In this document: in pieces, positions 1 to 7,422 of the stretch
Layout of the letters: each line of letters opens with the position of its first letter
Numbering within the stretch: position 1 is the stretch's first letter
Source of the DNA: JAGVSV01 sp040766135
Lineage (GTDB): Bacteria > Bacillota > Clostridia > Christensenellales > Aristaeellaceae
Assembly (NCBI GenBank): GCA_040766135.1
Contig: JAXGRA010000002.1
Location: forward strand, 124,001 to 188,000
DNA: 64,000 nucleotides
Direction: 5' to 3'
The notes under the pieces: model-generated
What the model was told of the DNA's origin: nothing
What the model saw: the letters and a program-made list of their open reading frames with translations, nothing else
Databases searched by the model: none
Translations under genes and position numbers: made by a program

Positions 1-303
1 CGCCAGGCTACGCGCTAAGGTTCGCCCCACCTCAAACACCGGCATGTAAGAATCCTCAGCATCCGAGGGCCGGGAAGAAACAGCCACAGCCTGTATGCTG
101 TATCCTTCCGCCTGCGCCAGCACCTGGCTGAGCATGTCGGGAAACTGCCGCACATGTAAAAAAACGGCATCATTTTGCCGTAATCCCAAGGCACCCTGCG
201 CTACGGGCAACAGACGTGAGGCGGACGACACAACGCGTCCCTGTTCATCGGCCAGCGCACAGGAAGTTTTGTACAAGCTGGTATCTATCCCCAGCACAGC
301 CAT
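1..303 (-). CDS. TsaD-like M22 family protein, 3' end cut off by window
   Basis: Only the first 101 codons lie in the window. The N-terminus reads GIDTSLYKTSCAL, followed by a GLRQNDAVF stretch, which matches the clostridial glycoprotease-like paralogue of TsaD that commonly sits after nusB. The start ATG shares one base with the nusB stop (TGATG), so translation is probably coupled. The genuine TsaD is encoded at 52523-53593, so this copy is unlikely to be the tRNA threonylcarbamoyltransferase. The paralogue's role is not known to me. Family assignment is fairly sure; function is open. Confidence 0.75.
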   Translation of the reverse strand, partial: MAVLGIDTSLYKTSCALADEQGRVVSSASRLLPVAQGALGLRQNDAVFLHVRQFPDMLSQVLAQAEGYSIQAVAVSSRPSDAEDSYMPVFEVGRTLARSLA

Positions 304-704
304 CACTGCCCGCCGCTCTCCCTCACATAGTTACCCAGCACGCCATTGATAAAACGCGCGTCGCTTTCTTCGGCATACAGGTGCGCCATATCCACCGCCT
401 CATTGATGGCCACACTGTCGGGCACATCCGGGCAGGCTTCCAACTCCACCAGGGCCACATATAAAATGGCCTTGACCACGTTGGGGATGCGATCCACCGT
501 CCAGCTTTCGCTGCGCTGGGCGATTGCTTGTTCCAGCTCTGCTTTTCGCGTCCGGACGCCAGTTACCAGGATGTCCAGATACCCTATGTCCGGGTCATCC
601 TGTGGAAACTCAATCAAGTCTGTCAGCGTGGTTTCGCCGTCCCCGCCCAGCATCCATTCATATACCAATTGCATCGCCGCACGGCGTGCCGCATGTCGTG
701 ACAT
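303..704 (-). CDS. nusB: Transcription antitermination protein NusB
   Basis: A 133-residue protein of the usual NusB length and pattern: an N-terminal RRAAMQLVYEW helix, a central RVRKAE-like segment, and a C-terminal SVAINEAVDMA...FINGVLG region that is diagnostic of the family. NusB binds boxA RNA with NusE (S10) and promotes antitermination, mainly on rRNA operons. It lies 42 bases after the DUF2273 gene and overlaps the next gene by one base, so it is probably the fourth gene of the Asp23 operon. The ribosome binding site is weak (AGGAT). Called with high confidence. Confidence 0.93.
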   Translation of the reverse strand: MSRHAARRAAMQLVYEWMLGGDGETTLTDLIEFPQDDPDIGYLDILVTGVRTRKAELEQAIAQRSESWTVDRIPNVVKAILYVALVELEACPDVPDSVAINEAVDMAHLYAEESDARFINGVLGNYVRESGGQ

Positions 705-746
705 CCGATCCTACGCTACCCTTCGCACTTCCAATGCCGGAGGAAA

Positions 747-1046
747 TTATTCCTCCGCCTTGTTTTTTTGTTCCAGCGCTTTCTTGATTTTCTCAATCTC
801 CTCGGCGCTGTAGGTTACCTTTTGCCCCTTGGGCGGGAACACGCGGTTGACCTGAGTGCTGATATCGCTGCGCAAATCCTTGCGCGAGCCGAGGAACGCA
901 CCCGCAGCAGTCAACAGCAATACGACCAACGTTTTCCAGAACCCCAGCGTGACCAGCAGCAAGCCAAACACAAAGAAAACGGTTGCCATCAGGCAACATT
1001 TGCTGCATTTCAACCCTTCCAAGGTAACCTGTTCTTTATCCTGCAT
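747..1046 (-). CDS. DUF2273 small membrane protein
   Basis: A 99-residue protein with two hydrophobic segments (about residues 19-35 and 40-56, the second starting WKTLVVLLL) and a charged C-terminal helix rich in Lys and Glu. This is the DUF2273 pattern; such proteins usually sit beside Asp23/AmaP. The start at 1046 is preferred over an upstream in-frame one because GGAGG lies at an ideal distance (1055-1059). A CSKCC motif just before the first membrane segment is unusual. Its role is inferred to be in the envelope with AmaP and Asp23. Confidence 0.8.
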   Translation of the reverse strand: MQDKEQVTLEGLKCSKCCLMATVFFVFGLLLVTLGFWKTLVVLLLTAAGAFLGSRKDLRSDISTQVNRVFPPKGQKVTYSAEEIEKIKKALEQKNKAEE

Positions 1047-1068
1047 GTTGTTGTCCTCCAACCTATCG

Positions 1069-1650
1069 TTACTCTGTTTGCTGCGGGGTCTGTTCCGCTG
1101 TAGTCCGCTGTTTGCTGCGGTCAAACAGCTTGCCCTGCGGCGCGCTGTCCACAGTTATGCGGATATCCGCAGCCTTGATGCCTGCACTGGCCTGCATCTC
1201 GCGCTGAATGGTCTGCTGAAGGTGCACGACTGCTTGGGGCAGGTCGATGCCCTGTATGGCAGTCACCCGCACCTCTACTTTCACCTGATCACGCTGACGG
1301 GCGACCTGCGTATCACGCAGGGTAAGGCCCGGCTGCAGGCGCACACAGCGCCTGACAATATCCTCCAGCGCGCGCACGGAGATGCGCATTTCGCCGTTGT
1401 CGGTCTGCGCCACAATCAAGCTATCCTGCCTGCGCCGCAGCTTGCGCAATAACGCCAGCACATAGCCCCCGAACAAAAACAGCAGCAACCCCAAAATGGG
1501 CAACGACCAGCGCGCCAGCACACCGGCAGTATCCGGGCGCGGCACGGTCAGCACGCCAATCAGGTTGCCGATCATGAGCAAAACCCCTGCCAGCAACGCG
1601 ACCAGCGCGCCCGCAAACAGCAGCAACCGGTCGGCTACGCTCAGCTTCAT
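1069..1650 (-). CDS. amaP: Alkaline shock response membrane anchor protein AmaP
   Basis: A 193-residue protein with two transmembrane helices (about residues 8-30 and 50-70) and a C-terminal soluble domain resembling Asp23-type folds (conserved pattern around MRISVRALEDIVRRCV). In staphylococci AmaP anchors Asp23 to the membrane; the same is inferred here because the Asp23 gene ends only four bases upstream and a DUF2273 gene follows. Gene order Asp23-AmaP-DUF2273 is typical of Firmicutes. The C-terminus ends in a Gln/Thr-rich tail. Confidence 0.85.
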   Translation of the reverse strand: MKLSVADRLLLFAGALVALLAGVLLMIGNLIGVLTVPRPDTAGVLARWSLPILGLLLFLFGGYVLALLRKLRRRQDSLIVAQTDNGEMRISVRALEDIVRRCVRLQPGLTLRDTQVARQRDQVKVEVRVTAIQGIDLPQAVVHLQQTIQREMQASAGIKAADIRITVDSAPQGKLFDRSKQRTTAEQTPQQTE

Positions 1651-1654
1651 GAGC

Positions 1655-2410
1655 TTATTCCTTCCGGGTGCGCCTGGTGGTCTTGCGGGTGGTCTTGGGC
1701 TTCTCCTCTACGGGCGCAGGAGCAGGCTCCTCGCTTGGCACATCAGCAGCGGGCTGAACGGTTGCTTCCGCTGCTGGTTCGTCCTGCGCAGGGGCTTTTT
1801 CCTCTGCGGATGGATCAAGCTGCTCCGGCGTTTCTGCCGGTGCTTCTGCCGGTGCTTCCTCGGCCGCAACGGCGGCAACAGGCGCTTCCGCGGGCGCTTC
1901 TTCTACGGGCGCAGGGGCATCCTTGCCGCGCTTTTTCCCGTCTTTTTTGTCCTCGCGCTTTTTATCCTCGGAACTTTCAGGCAGGCTCTGCCGTTTCACG
2001 TTTTCCAGGTTGGTCTGCACCTCGCGTTTTTCCTTTTCAAAGCTCACGCCTTGCACGTGTACATCGACCCGCACCACCTTGAGGCTGGTCATGGCTTCGA
2101 TGGATTTGCGCACATTTTCCTGCACTTCGCTGGCGACCTTCTGGATGGGCTGCCCGTACTCAATAATGGTGTACAGGTCAATGGATACCTCTTCAGTACC
2201 TACCTCAACCTTGACCCCGCGCGTTACATTGCGGTTTTTACCAATGATATCGCTAAAGCCGCCGCTGGTGCACATGCCCGCGATGCCTTCTACCTCATTG
2301 GCCGCAATGCCCGCAATGATGGCAATCACTTCGTTGGCATAAGTAATCGTACCGCCGGCGTTTTCCTGCGCCTCCTCGTGTACGGAAAGGTTCTCGTTTT
2401 CAGGTGTCAT
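1655..2410 (-). CDS. Asp23/Gls24 family envelope stress response protein
   Basis: Residues about 20-130 form the Asp23/Gls24 domain, with the hallmark segments ITYANEVIAIIAGIAANEVEG and VSIDLYTIIEYG. The protein is 251 residues, about twice the domain length: the C-terminal half is an Ala/Pro/Glu low-complexity tail ending in a basic TTRKTTRRTRKE stretch. The start at 2410 is chosen because AGGAGGTG precedes it; an upstream in-frame codon lacks this. It is the first gene after the promoter at 2440-2468. Inferred role: a membrane-associated scaffold anchored by AmaP. Confidence 0.88.
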   Translation of the reverse strand: MTPENENLSVHEEAQENAGGTITYANEVIAIIAGIAANEVEGIAGMCTSGGFSDIIGKNRNVTRGVKVEVGTEEVSIDLYTIIEYGQPIQKVASEVQENVRKSIEAMTSLKVVRVDVHVQGVSFEKEKREVQTNLENVKRQSLPESSEDKKREDKKDGKKRGKDAPAPVEEAPAEAPVAAVAAEEAPAEAPAETPEQLDPSAEEKAPAQDEPAAEATVQPAADVPSEEPAPAPVEEKPKTTRKTTRRTRKE

Positions 2411-2439
2411 GGACAGCACCTCCTTGCGTATACCCAAGA

Positions 2440-2468
2440 ATTATAACAAAAGCTGTGCATAGCCGCAA
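2440..2468 (-). promoter_or_regulatory. Sigma-A type promoter of the Asp23-nusB operon
   Basis: On the minus strand TTGCGG (2463-2468) and TATAAT (2440-2445) are separated by 17 bases. It lies between the aspS stop and the Asp23 start and would drive Asp23, AmaP, DUF2273, nusB and the TsaD paralogue. Confidence 0.75.
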
Positions 2469-2475
2469 CTCACCC

Positions 2476-4275
2476 TTATTCCGCGTCATCCAAGTCAAAC
2501 CGGATGTGAAGCAACTCCAATTGTTCGGGTGCAACCTCGTCCGGCGTGCTCATCATCAGGCACGAAGCATTTTGCATTTTAGGGAAGGCAATCACATCTC
2601 GCAAGCTTTCGCTGTTGGTCAGCATCATGATCAGACGGTCTACGCCAAAGGCAAACCCGCCATGCGGCGGCGTGCCATACTTAAAGGCCTCCAGCAGGAA
2701 TCCGAACCTGCGCCAGGCCTCCTCATGCGTAAAGCCCAGCAAGCCGAACATTTTTTCCTGCAGGTCGCTAGCGTGAATGCGGATAGAGCCCGAACCCATT
2801 TCAACGCCATTGAGCACCAGGTCGTAAGACTTGGCACGCACAGAGGACAGATGAGTGTCCAGCAGATGAAAGTCCTCTTCCATGGGCATGGTAAAGGGGT
2901 GATGCGCCGATACATAGCGCCCGGCGTCCTCGTTCCACTCCATCAGGGGGAACTCTACCACCCAGAACAAATTATATTTGCTGGTATCAATCAGGTTCAG
3001 ATCCCGCGCCACGCGCACGCGCAGCTGGCCCAGGGCAGTGAGCGCCACAGGCTTTTTATCCGCTATCAGGAAAGCGATGTCGCCAGGCTCTACGCCCAGC
3101 GCTTTCATCAGCTCCTGTAATTTTTCCTCAGCAAAGAACTTGGCAAACGAGGAGCGGATGGTGCCATCCTCCTGCACGCTCAGCCAGGCCAGGCCTTTGA
3201 CGTGATAGGTTTTGACAAATTCGCCCAGCGCGTCGATATCCTTGCGCGACAGACGGCCGGCAGCCTGCTTGGCTACGACGCCGCCCACAATGCCGCCCTG
3301 GGCCACATTGTTTTCAAACACCGAGAACCCGCACCCCGGCACCAGCGCGCTCACATCGCGGATGGTCATGTCAAAGCGCGTGTCGGGCTTGTCGCTGCCA
3401 TAGGTTTCCATGGCATGTTTCCAGGTCATACGCGGCAGCGGCAATGAAATAGTCACGCCGAGCACTTCTTCAAACACGCGGGCAAACGCGCCTTCTACGA
3501 CGGTCTGCACATCCTTGGGCTCCACAAAGGACATTTCCAAGTCCAGCTGCGTAAATTCCGGCTGGCGGTCGGCCCGGCTGTCCTCGTCCCGGAAACAGCG
3601 CGCAAACTGGAAGTACCGGTCCATACCGGCCACCATCAGCAATTGCTTGTATATCTGCGGGCTTTGGGGCAGCGCATAGCAGGAACCGGGGTGCAGGCGG
3701 CTGGGCACCAAAAAGTCCCGCGCCCCCTCCGGCGTGGAGCGGGTCAAAATAGGCGTTTCAAACTCCGTAAAGCCCTGCGAAATCATGTGGCTACGCACAA
3801 CGTTCATCACCTTGCTGCGCAGCGCCATGGTGCGCTGCAGCTTGGGCTTGCGCAAATCCAAGTACCGGTATTTGAGCCTGAGCGCTTCGCTTTCGTGCGC
3901 CTCATCGTCTATGTAGATGGGCGGTGTTTCGGCGCGGTTGAGGATCTTGGCTTCCTGCACCTCCACCTCCAACTTGCCGGTGGCCAGCGTTTCATTGACA
4001 TCCTTTTCGTTGCGCAGACGCACCGTGCCGCGTACGGCCAAAACATACTCATTGCGCAGCGCCTCGCCCAGGGCGTAATCATCCGCGTTTAGTTTTTCGC
4101 TGTCAAACACCACCTGCACGATGCCGCTGCGGTCACGCAGCCACACAAAGATGATGCCCCCCATGTTGCGCGCACGCTGCACCCACCCCATCAGGGTCAG
4201 GCTTCGGCCCACCATATCGGTGGTCACTTCGCCGCACAAACAATTCCGTTTCCATCCATCCAAAAACTCTGCCAT
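2476..4275 (-). CDS. aspS: Aspartyl-tRNA synthetase
   Basis: A 599-residue class II synthetase of the bacterial type: N-terminal OB-fold anticodon-binding domain (GWVQRARNMGGIIFVWLRDR, about residues 23-42), a catalytic core with the RYFQFARCFRDED motif 2, a GAD insertion in the middle, and a C-terminal motif 3 GVDRLIMMLT. It charges tRNA-Asp; whether it also charges tRNA-Asn cannot be decided by eye. The start at 4275 has GAGGGGG before it and matches the family N-terminus. It lies 32 bases after hisS and is presumably co-transcribed, hence under the hisS T-box. Confidence 0.95.
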   Translation of the reverse strand: MAEFLDGWKRNCLCGEVTTDMVGRSLTLMGWVQRARNMGGIIFVWLRDRSGIVQVVFDSEKLNADDYALGEALRNEYVLAVRGTVRLRNEKDVNETLATGKLEVEVQEAKILNRAETPPIYIDDEAHESEALRLKYRYLDLRKPKLQRTMALRSKVMNVVRSHMISQGFTEFETPILTRSTPEGARDFLVPSRLHPGSCYALPQSPQIYKQLLMVAGMDRYFQFARCFRDEDSRADRQPEFTQLDLEMSFVEPKDVQTVVEGAFARVFEEVLGVTISLPLPRMTWKHAMETYGSDKPDTRFDMTIRDVSALVPGCGFSVFENNVAQGGIVGGVVAKQAAGRLSRKDIDALGEFVKTYHVKGLAWLSVQEDGTIRSSFAKFFAEEKLQELMKALGVEPGDIAFLIADKKPVALTALGQLRVRVARDLNLIDTSKYNLFWVVEFPLMEWNEDAGRYVSAHHPFTMPMEEDFHLLDTHLSSVRAKSYDLVLNGVEMGSGSIRIHASDLQEKMFGLLGFTHEEAWRRFGFLLEAFKYGTPPHGGFAFGVDRLIMMLTNSESLRDVIAFPKMQNASCLMMSTPDEVAPEQLELLHIRFDLDDAE

Positions 4276-4307
4276 AATATCCCCCTCTATCCGTTTGCCG
4301 TCCCGGC

Positions 4308-5585
4308 TTATTGTTCCGCTTCCCGTATCAATGCGAGCAGTTCTGCTGTGATATTGTCCCAGGGTATCTCCTGCTCCGCACCGTCTGACATGCGCCGCAG
4401 TTTGGCCACACCGCGCGCTTTTTCGTCCCCGCCGCAAATTAGCGCCCACCGGGCACCGATTTTATCCGCAAAGCGGAACTGCGCTTTCAGGCTGCGGCCA
4501 ACATGGTCGCATTCCGCGCGGAGGCCTTGTGTGCGCAGGCGGACAGCCAGGTTAAATGTATCGGTCACGCTTTCCTTATCCACATGCATCACAAACACAT
4601 CGCAGAGAACAGGCTCCGGGATCTCAATGCCCCGGTAGTCCAGCTCCATTAAAATGCGCTCGGTGCCAATGCCGAAGCCTACGCCCGGCGTTTCAGGCCC
4701 GCCAATCTGGCCTACCAACCCATCGTAACGTCCGCCGCCGCACAGCGCCAAACCTTCCCGCGCACCCTGCATGGTGATTTCAAACACCGTGCGCGTGTAA
4801 TAGTCCAACCCACGCACAATGCGCGGGTCTACCTTAAACGTGATGCTCTGCGAAGACAGCAAGTGCTGCAGGTTGTTAAAATGCTCGCTACATTCCCCGC
4901 ACAGCATATCAATCATGTTGGGGGCACCCTCTACCGCGCGCTGGCACTTTTCCTCTTTGCAATCCAGTACGCGCAACGGATTGCGGTCAAACCGTTCCTG
5001 GCACGTGAGGCACAATTCGCTGATGTGCTCGCCCAAGAAAGCACGCAGCGCATCATGATAGGCAGGCCGACAAGCAGGGCAGCCGATGGAATTGATGCGC
5101 ACCATCAGGTCATCCAGCCCAATCTCGGCCAACGCACCCAGCAGCGTAGCAATCAATTCAGCCTCGGCGGTGGGTTCCTTGGCGCCAAAGCATTCCATGC
5201 CAAACTGATGATGCTCGCGCAGGCGGCCAGATTGCGGATTTTCGTAGCGGAATATGGGTGCATTCAGATAATACATCTTGCAGGGCAGCGCTTCGGCATA
5301 CAGCCGCCCCTCGATAAAAGCGCGCACTGCGCCGGCCGTGCCCTCAGGCTTCAGGGTGATGGAACGCTCGCCCTTGTCCAGAAATGTATACATTTCCTTC
5401 TGTACGATGTCGGTGGTATCCCCCACCCCGCGCAGGAAAAGCTCCGTGTGCTCAAACACCGGCGTGCGGATTTCCCGATATCCGGCCATTTCCGCTGCCT
5501 TGCGCAATCTTTTTTCAACATAGTGCCAACGGTAGCTATCCTTTGGTAGCATGTCCTTGGTACCCTTGGGTGCCTGTATGTTCAT
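4308..5585 (-). CDS. hisS: Histidyl-tRNA synthetase
   Basis: A 425-residue class II synthetase. The N-terminus IQAPKGTKDMLP, motif 2 around FRYENPQSGRLREHHQFG, the histidine-specific LDYYTRTVFEI and GGGRYDGL segments and the C-terminal anticodon-binding domain are all present. The start at 5585 has a strong AAGGAGGGG site before it; the open frame upstream is the T-box leader read through. It is the first gene of a hisS-aspS unit controlled by a T-box riboswitch. Confidence 0.96.
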   Translation of the reverse strand: MNIQAPKGTKDMLPKDSYRWHYVEKRLRKAAEMAGYREIRTPVFEHTELFLRGVGDTTDIVQKEMYTFLDKGERSITLKPEGTAGAVRAFIEGRLYAEALPCKMYYLNAPIFRYENPQSGRLREHHQFGMECFGAKEPTAEAELIATLLGALAEIGLDDLMVRINSIGCPACRPAYHDALRAFLGEHISELCLTCQERFDRNPLRVLDCKEEKCQRAVEGAPNMIDMLCGECSEHFNNLQHLLSSQSITFKVDPRIVRGLDYYTRTVFEITMQGAREGLALCGGGRYDGLVGQIGGPETPGVGFGIGTERILMELDYRGIEIPEPVLCDVFVMHVDKESVTDTFNLAVRLRTQGLRAECDHVGRSLKAQFRFADKIGARWALICGGDEKARGVAKLRRMSDGAEQEIPWDNITAELLALIREAEQ

Positions 5586-5596
5586 TGCCCCTCCTT

Positions 5597-5807
5597 GATA
5601 AAAATCCCATGCATTGATTTGCATGGGACGAATTGCTTCGCGGTGCCACCCAGCTTGCACAAATGTGCCGCTTAAACGCCGTAACGTGGCTGCTACGCCC
5701 TTTCGGGACGGCTCCGGGGTGTCGCGCCGGGGCTTCGACGGGGACTTACAGCCTGTGATCCCCTTCTCTTTGGTCGTTGCCAGCGGCCTGTTCCCTTCAA
5801 CGCCGAT
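5597..5807 (-). promoter_or_regulatory. T-box riboswitch leader upstream of hisS
   Basis: On the minus strand the leader carries the T-box sequence TGGGTGGCACCGCG (5639-5652), the bulge that pairs with the acceptor end of uncharged tRNA. It is followed by TTCGTCCC and a terminator hairpin, the standard antiterminator/terminator arrangement. The leader is about 210 nt, so its Stem I seems short. A CAC codon (His) lies at 5755-5757 in the loop of a GGGGA/TCCCC hairpin and is a tentative specifier. Uncharged tRNA-His would be expected to allow read-through into hisS and aspS. Confidence 0.88.
5604..5628 (-). terminator. Intrinsic terminator of the hisS T-box
   Basis: A perfect 8-bp stem, TCCCATGC/GCATGGGA (5605-5628), followed on the minus strand by TTTTTATC, ending just before the hisS ribosome binding site. 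The alternative antiterminator would pair upstream sequence including the T-box. Confidence 0.85.
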
Positions 5808-5813
5808 AGCGAT

Positions 5814-5842
5814 ATTGTAAAAACCTGCACGCACTCTGTCAA
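5814..5842 (-). promoter_or_regulatory. Promoter of the hisS T-box leader
   Basis: Consensus TTGACA (5837-5842) and TACAAT (5814-5819) with exactly 17 bases between them, on the minus strand. Transcription would start near 5807, at the head of the T-box leader. Confidence 0.85.
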
Positions 5843-5881
5843 GACCTGCCATAAAGCCTGTATCCGGCACCTCATAAACGT

Positions 5882-5889
5882 GCTATACT
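5882..5889 (+). promoter_or_regulatory. Extended -10 element before pgi
   Basis: TGCTATACT (TG-N-TATACT) lies 31 bases before the pgi start. No good -35 hexamer is visible, which suits an extended -10 promoter. It is divergent from the hisS promoter. Confidence 0.5.
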
Positions 5890-5920
5890 ATTTACAGTAA
5901 TAAAACAGGAGGAATTGAGC

Positions 5921-7351
5921 ATGAAAAAGTATCCGGACACAACGGCACCCATCCAGATTGATATGAATCATCTGATGGCAGACATGCTGGGCGAGCGATA
6001 TGGCATTTCCCGATCGCAGTTGGACACATACGCTGATGAAGCAGCGAGAGCCTTTGAGGCTATCAAAAAGAACCGTGGCAAAGGATGGCTGGGATGGACC
6101 GAACTGCCCTACAACCAGGATGAAATCGTACAGGATATTTTAGAAACCGCCAAAGACATCCGTGAGCGCTTCGATACCTTCGTGGTGCTGGGCATCGGCG
6201 GCAGCGCACTGGGCCCCATCGCGGTGCATCAGGCGCTCAAGCACCTGCGCTACAACGAACTGCCCGCCGAAAAGCGTGGCGGCCCGCGCCTGTATGTGGA
6301 GGACAACATCGACCCGGAGCGCATGGCCGCGCTGCTGGACGTGATCGATTTGCGCACAACATGCTTTAATGTCATCACCAAATCCGGTGCTACCGCCGAG
6401 ACCATGAGCCAGTATCTGATCATTACCGATGCCCTCAAAAAGGCGGTGGGCAAAGGATGGCAGGATCACATCATTGCAACCACCGACATTGAAAAAGGCA
6501 ACCTGATCAAGCTGGCGCTGGAAGAGGATTTCAAGCACTTCTTCATACCGTCTTCTGTGGGCGGCAGGTTCAGCGAGCTATCCCCCGTAGGCCTGCTGGC
6601 TGCCGCCGTGTGCGACATTGATATTGTGGGCTTGCTGGAAGGCGCCAAAGCCATGGATGAACGCTGCCAGAGCGGCAACCTGTGGGACAACCCCGCGCTG
6701 GTGCAAGCCGCAGTGCAGCACCTGCTGATGGAAGAGATGGGGGTCAATATCCATGTGATGATGCCCTATGCGGACAGCCTGCGCTACATGGCGGACTGGT
6801 TCTGCCAGTTGTGGGCAGAAAGTTTAGGCAAAAACGTAACCCGCAAGGGCATGGCCGTCAACTGCGGGCAAACACCGGTCAAATCCCTGGGCGTGACCGA
6901 CCAGCACAGTCAGCTGCAGCTGTATACCGAAGGCCCCTATGACAAGGTGATTACCTTCCTGCGGGTAGGTGAGTTCCGCACCGTACAGGATATCCCCCAT
7001 GGCTGCGAGCATTTCCCGGACGTTGCTTTCTTAGGCGGCAAAACGCTCAACCAGCTGCTGGAAGCAGAATATCAGGGCACCCAATATGCCCTGCTGCGCG
7101 CAGGCCGCATGAGCCAGACCATCACCCTGCCCACCGTCAATGCGCACAGCATCGGCCAGCTGCTGTATTTCTTTGAACTGGTCACCGCCTATACCGGCGA
7201 ACTGTTGGACATTGACGCCTTCAACCAGCCCGGCGTTGAGGAAAGCAAAATCGCTTCCTATGCCGTGCTGGGCCACACCGGCGACAAATACCGCAGCAAG
7301 CAGGAAGAAATGAAAAACGCGCCTGCCAGCAAGCGGGAGTATATTCTCTGA
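5921..7351 (+). CDS. pgi: Glucose-6-phosphate isomerase
   Basis: A 476-residue phosphoglucose isomerase, interconverting glucose 6-phosphate and fructose 6-phosphate in glycolysis. Visible are the sugar-phosphate-binding GIGGSALGP (about residues 89-97), SVGGRFS (about 210-216), a late LTPVN-like TLPTVN segment and the HSIGQLLYFFE region near the C-terminus. The ATG at 5921 is preferred over the TTG at 5915 because AGGAGG sits 8 bases upstream. It is a single gene flanked by its own -10 element and a terminator. Confidence 0.95.
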   Translation: MKKYPDTTAPIQIDMNHLMADMLGERYGISRSQLDTYADEAARAFEAIKKNRGKGWLGWTELPYNQDEIVQDILETAKDIRERFDTFVVLGIGGSALGPIAVHQALKHLRYNELPAEKRGGPRLYVEDNIDPERMAALLDVIDLRTTCFNVITKSGATAETMSQYLIITDALKKAVGKGWQDHIIATTDIEKGNLIKLALEEDFKHFFIPSSVGGRFSELSPVGLLAAAVCDIDIVGLLEGAKAMDERCQSGNLWDNPALVQAAVQHLLMEEMGVNIHVMMPYADSLRYMADWFCQLWAESLGKNVTRKGMAVNCGQTPVKSLGVTDQHSQLQLYTEGPYDKVITFLRVGEFRTVQDIPHGCEHFPDVAFLGGKTLNQLLEAEYQGTQYALLRAGRMSQTITLPTVNAHSIGQLLYFFELVTAYTGELLDIDAFNQPGVEESKIASYAVLGHTGDKYRSKQEEMKNAPASKREYIL

Positions 7352-7367
7352 TTAGCATGAATCACTA

Positions 7368-7400
7368 AAAAATCCACCGGCGCTTGTCCGGTGGATTTTT
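7368..7400. terminator. Bidirectional terminator between pgi and gcvPB
   Basis: Stem AATCCACCGG/CCGGTGGATT with a 7-base loop, flanked by an A-run on the left and a T-run on the right, so it can end both pgi (plus) and the gcv operon (minus). Confidence 0.9.
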
Positions 7401-7422
7401 GTATGTGCTTATGTACTAAAGT

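Noticed and set aside
1496..2446. A 316-codon plus-strand frame opposite AmaP and Asp23
   Set aside because: Antisense shadow of two well-supported genes; its sequence is Arg/Phe/His-rich with no family signature.
4276..4449. Longer N-terminus for aspS by an upstream in-frame start
   Set aside because: It would overlap hisS; the internal ATG has a strong ribosome binding site and fits the family start.
5586..5870. Longer N-terminus for hisS
   Set aside because: That region is the T-box leader and terminator; the ATG at 5585 fits the family.
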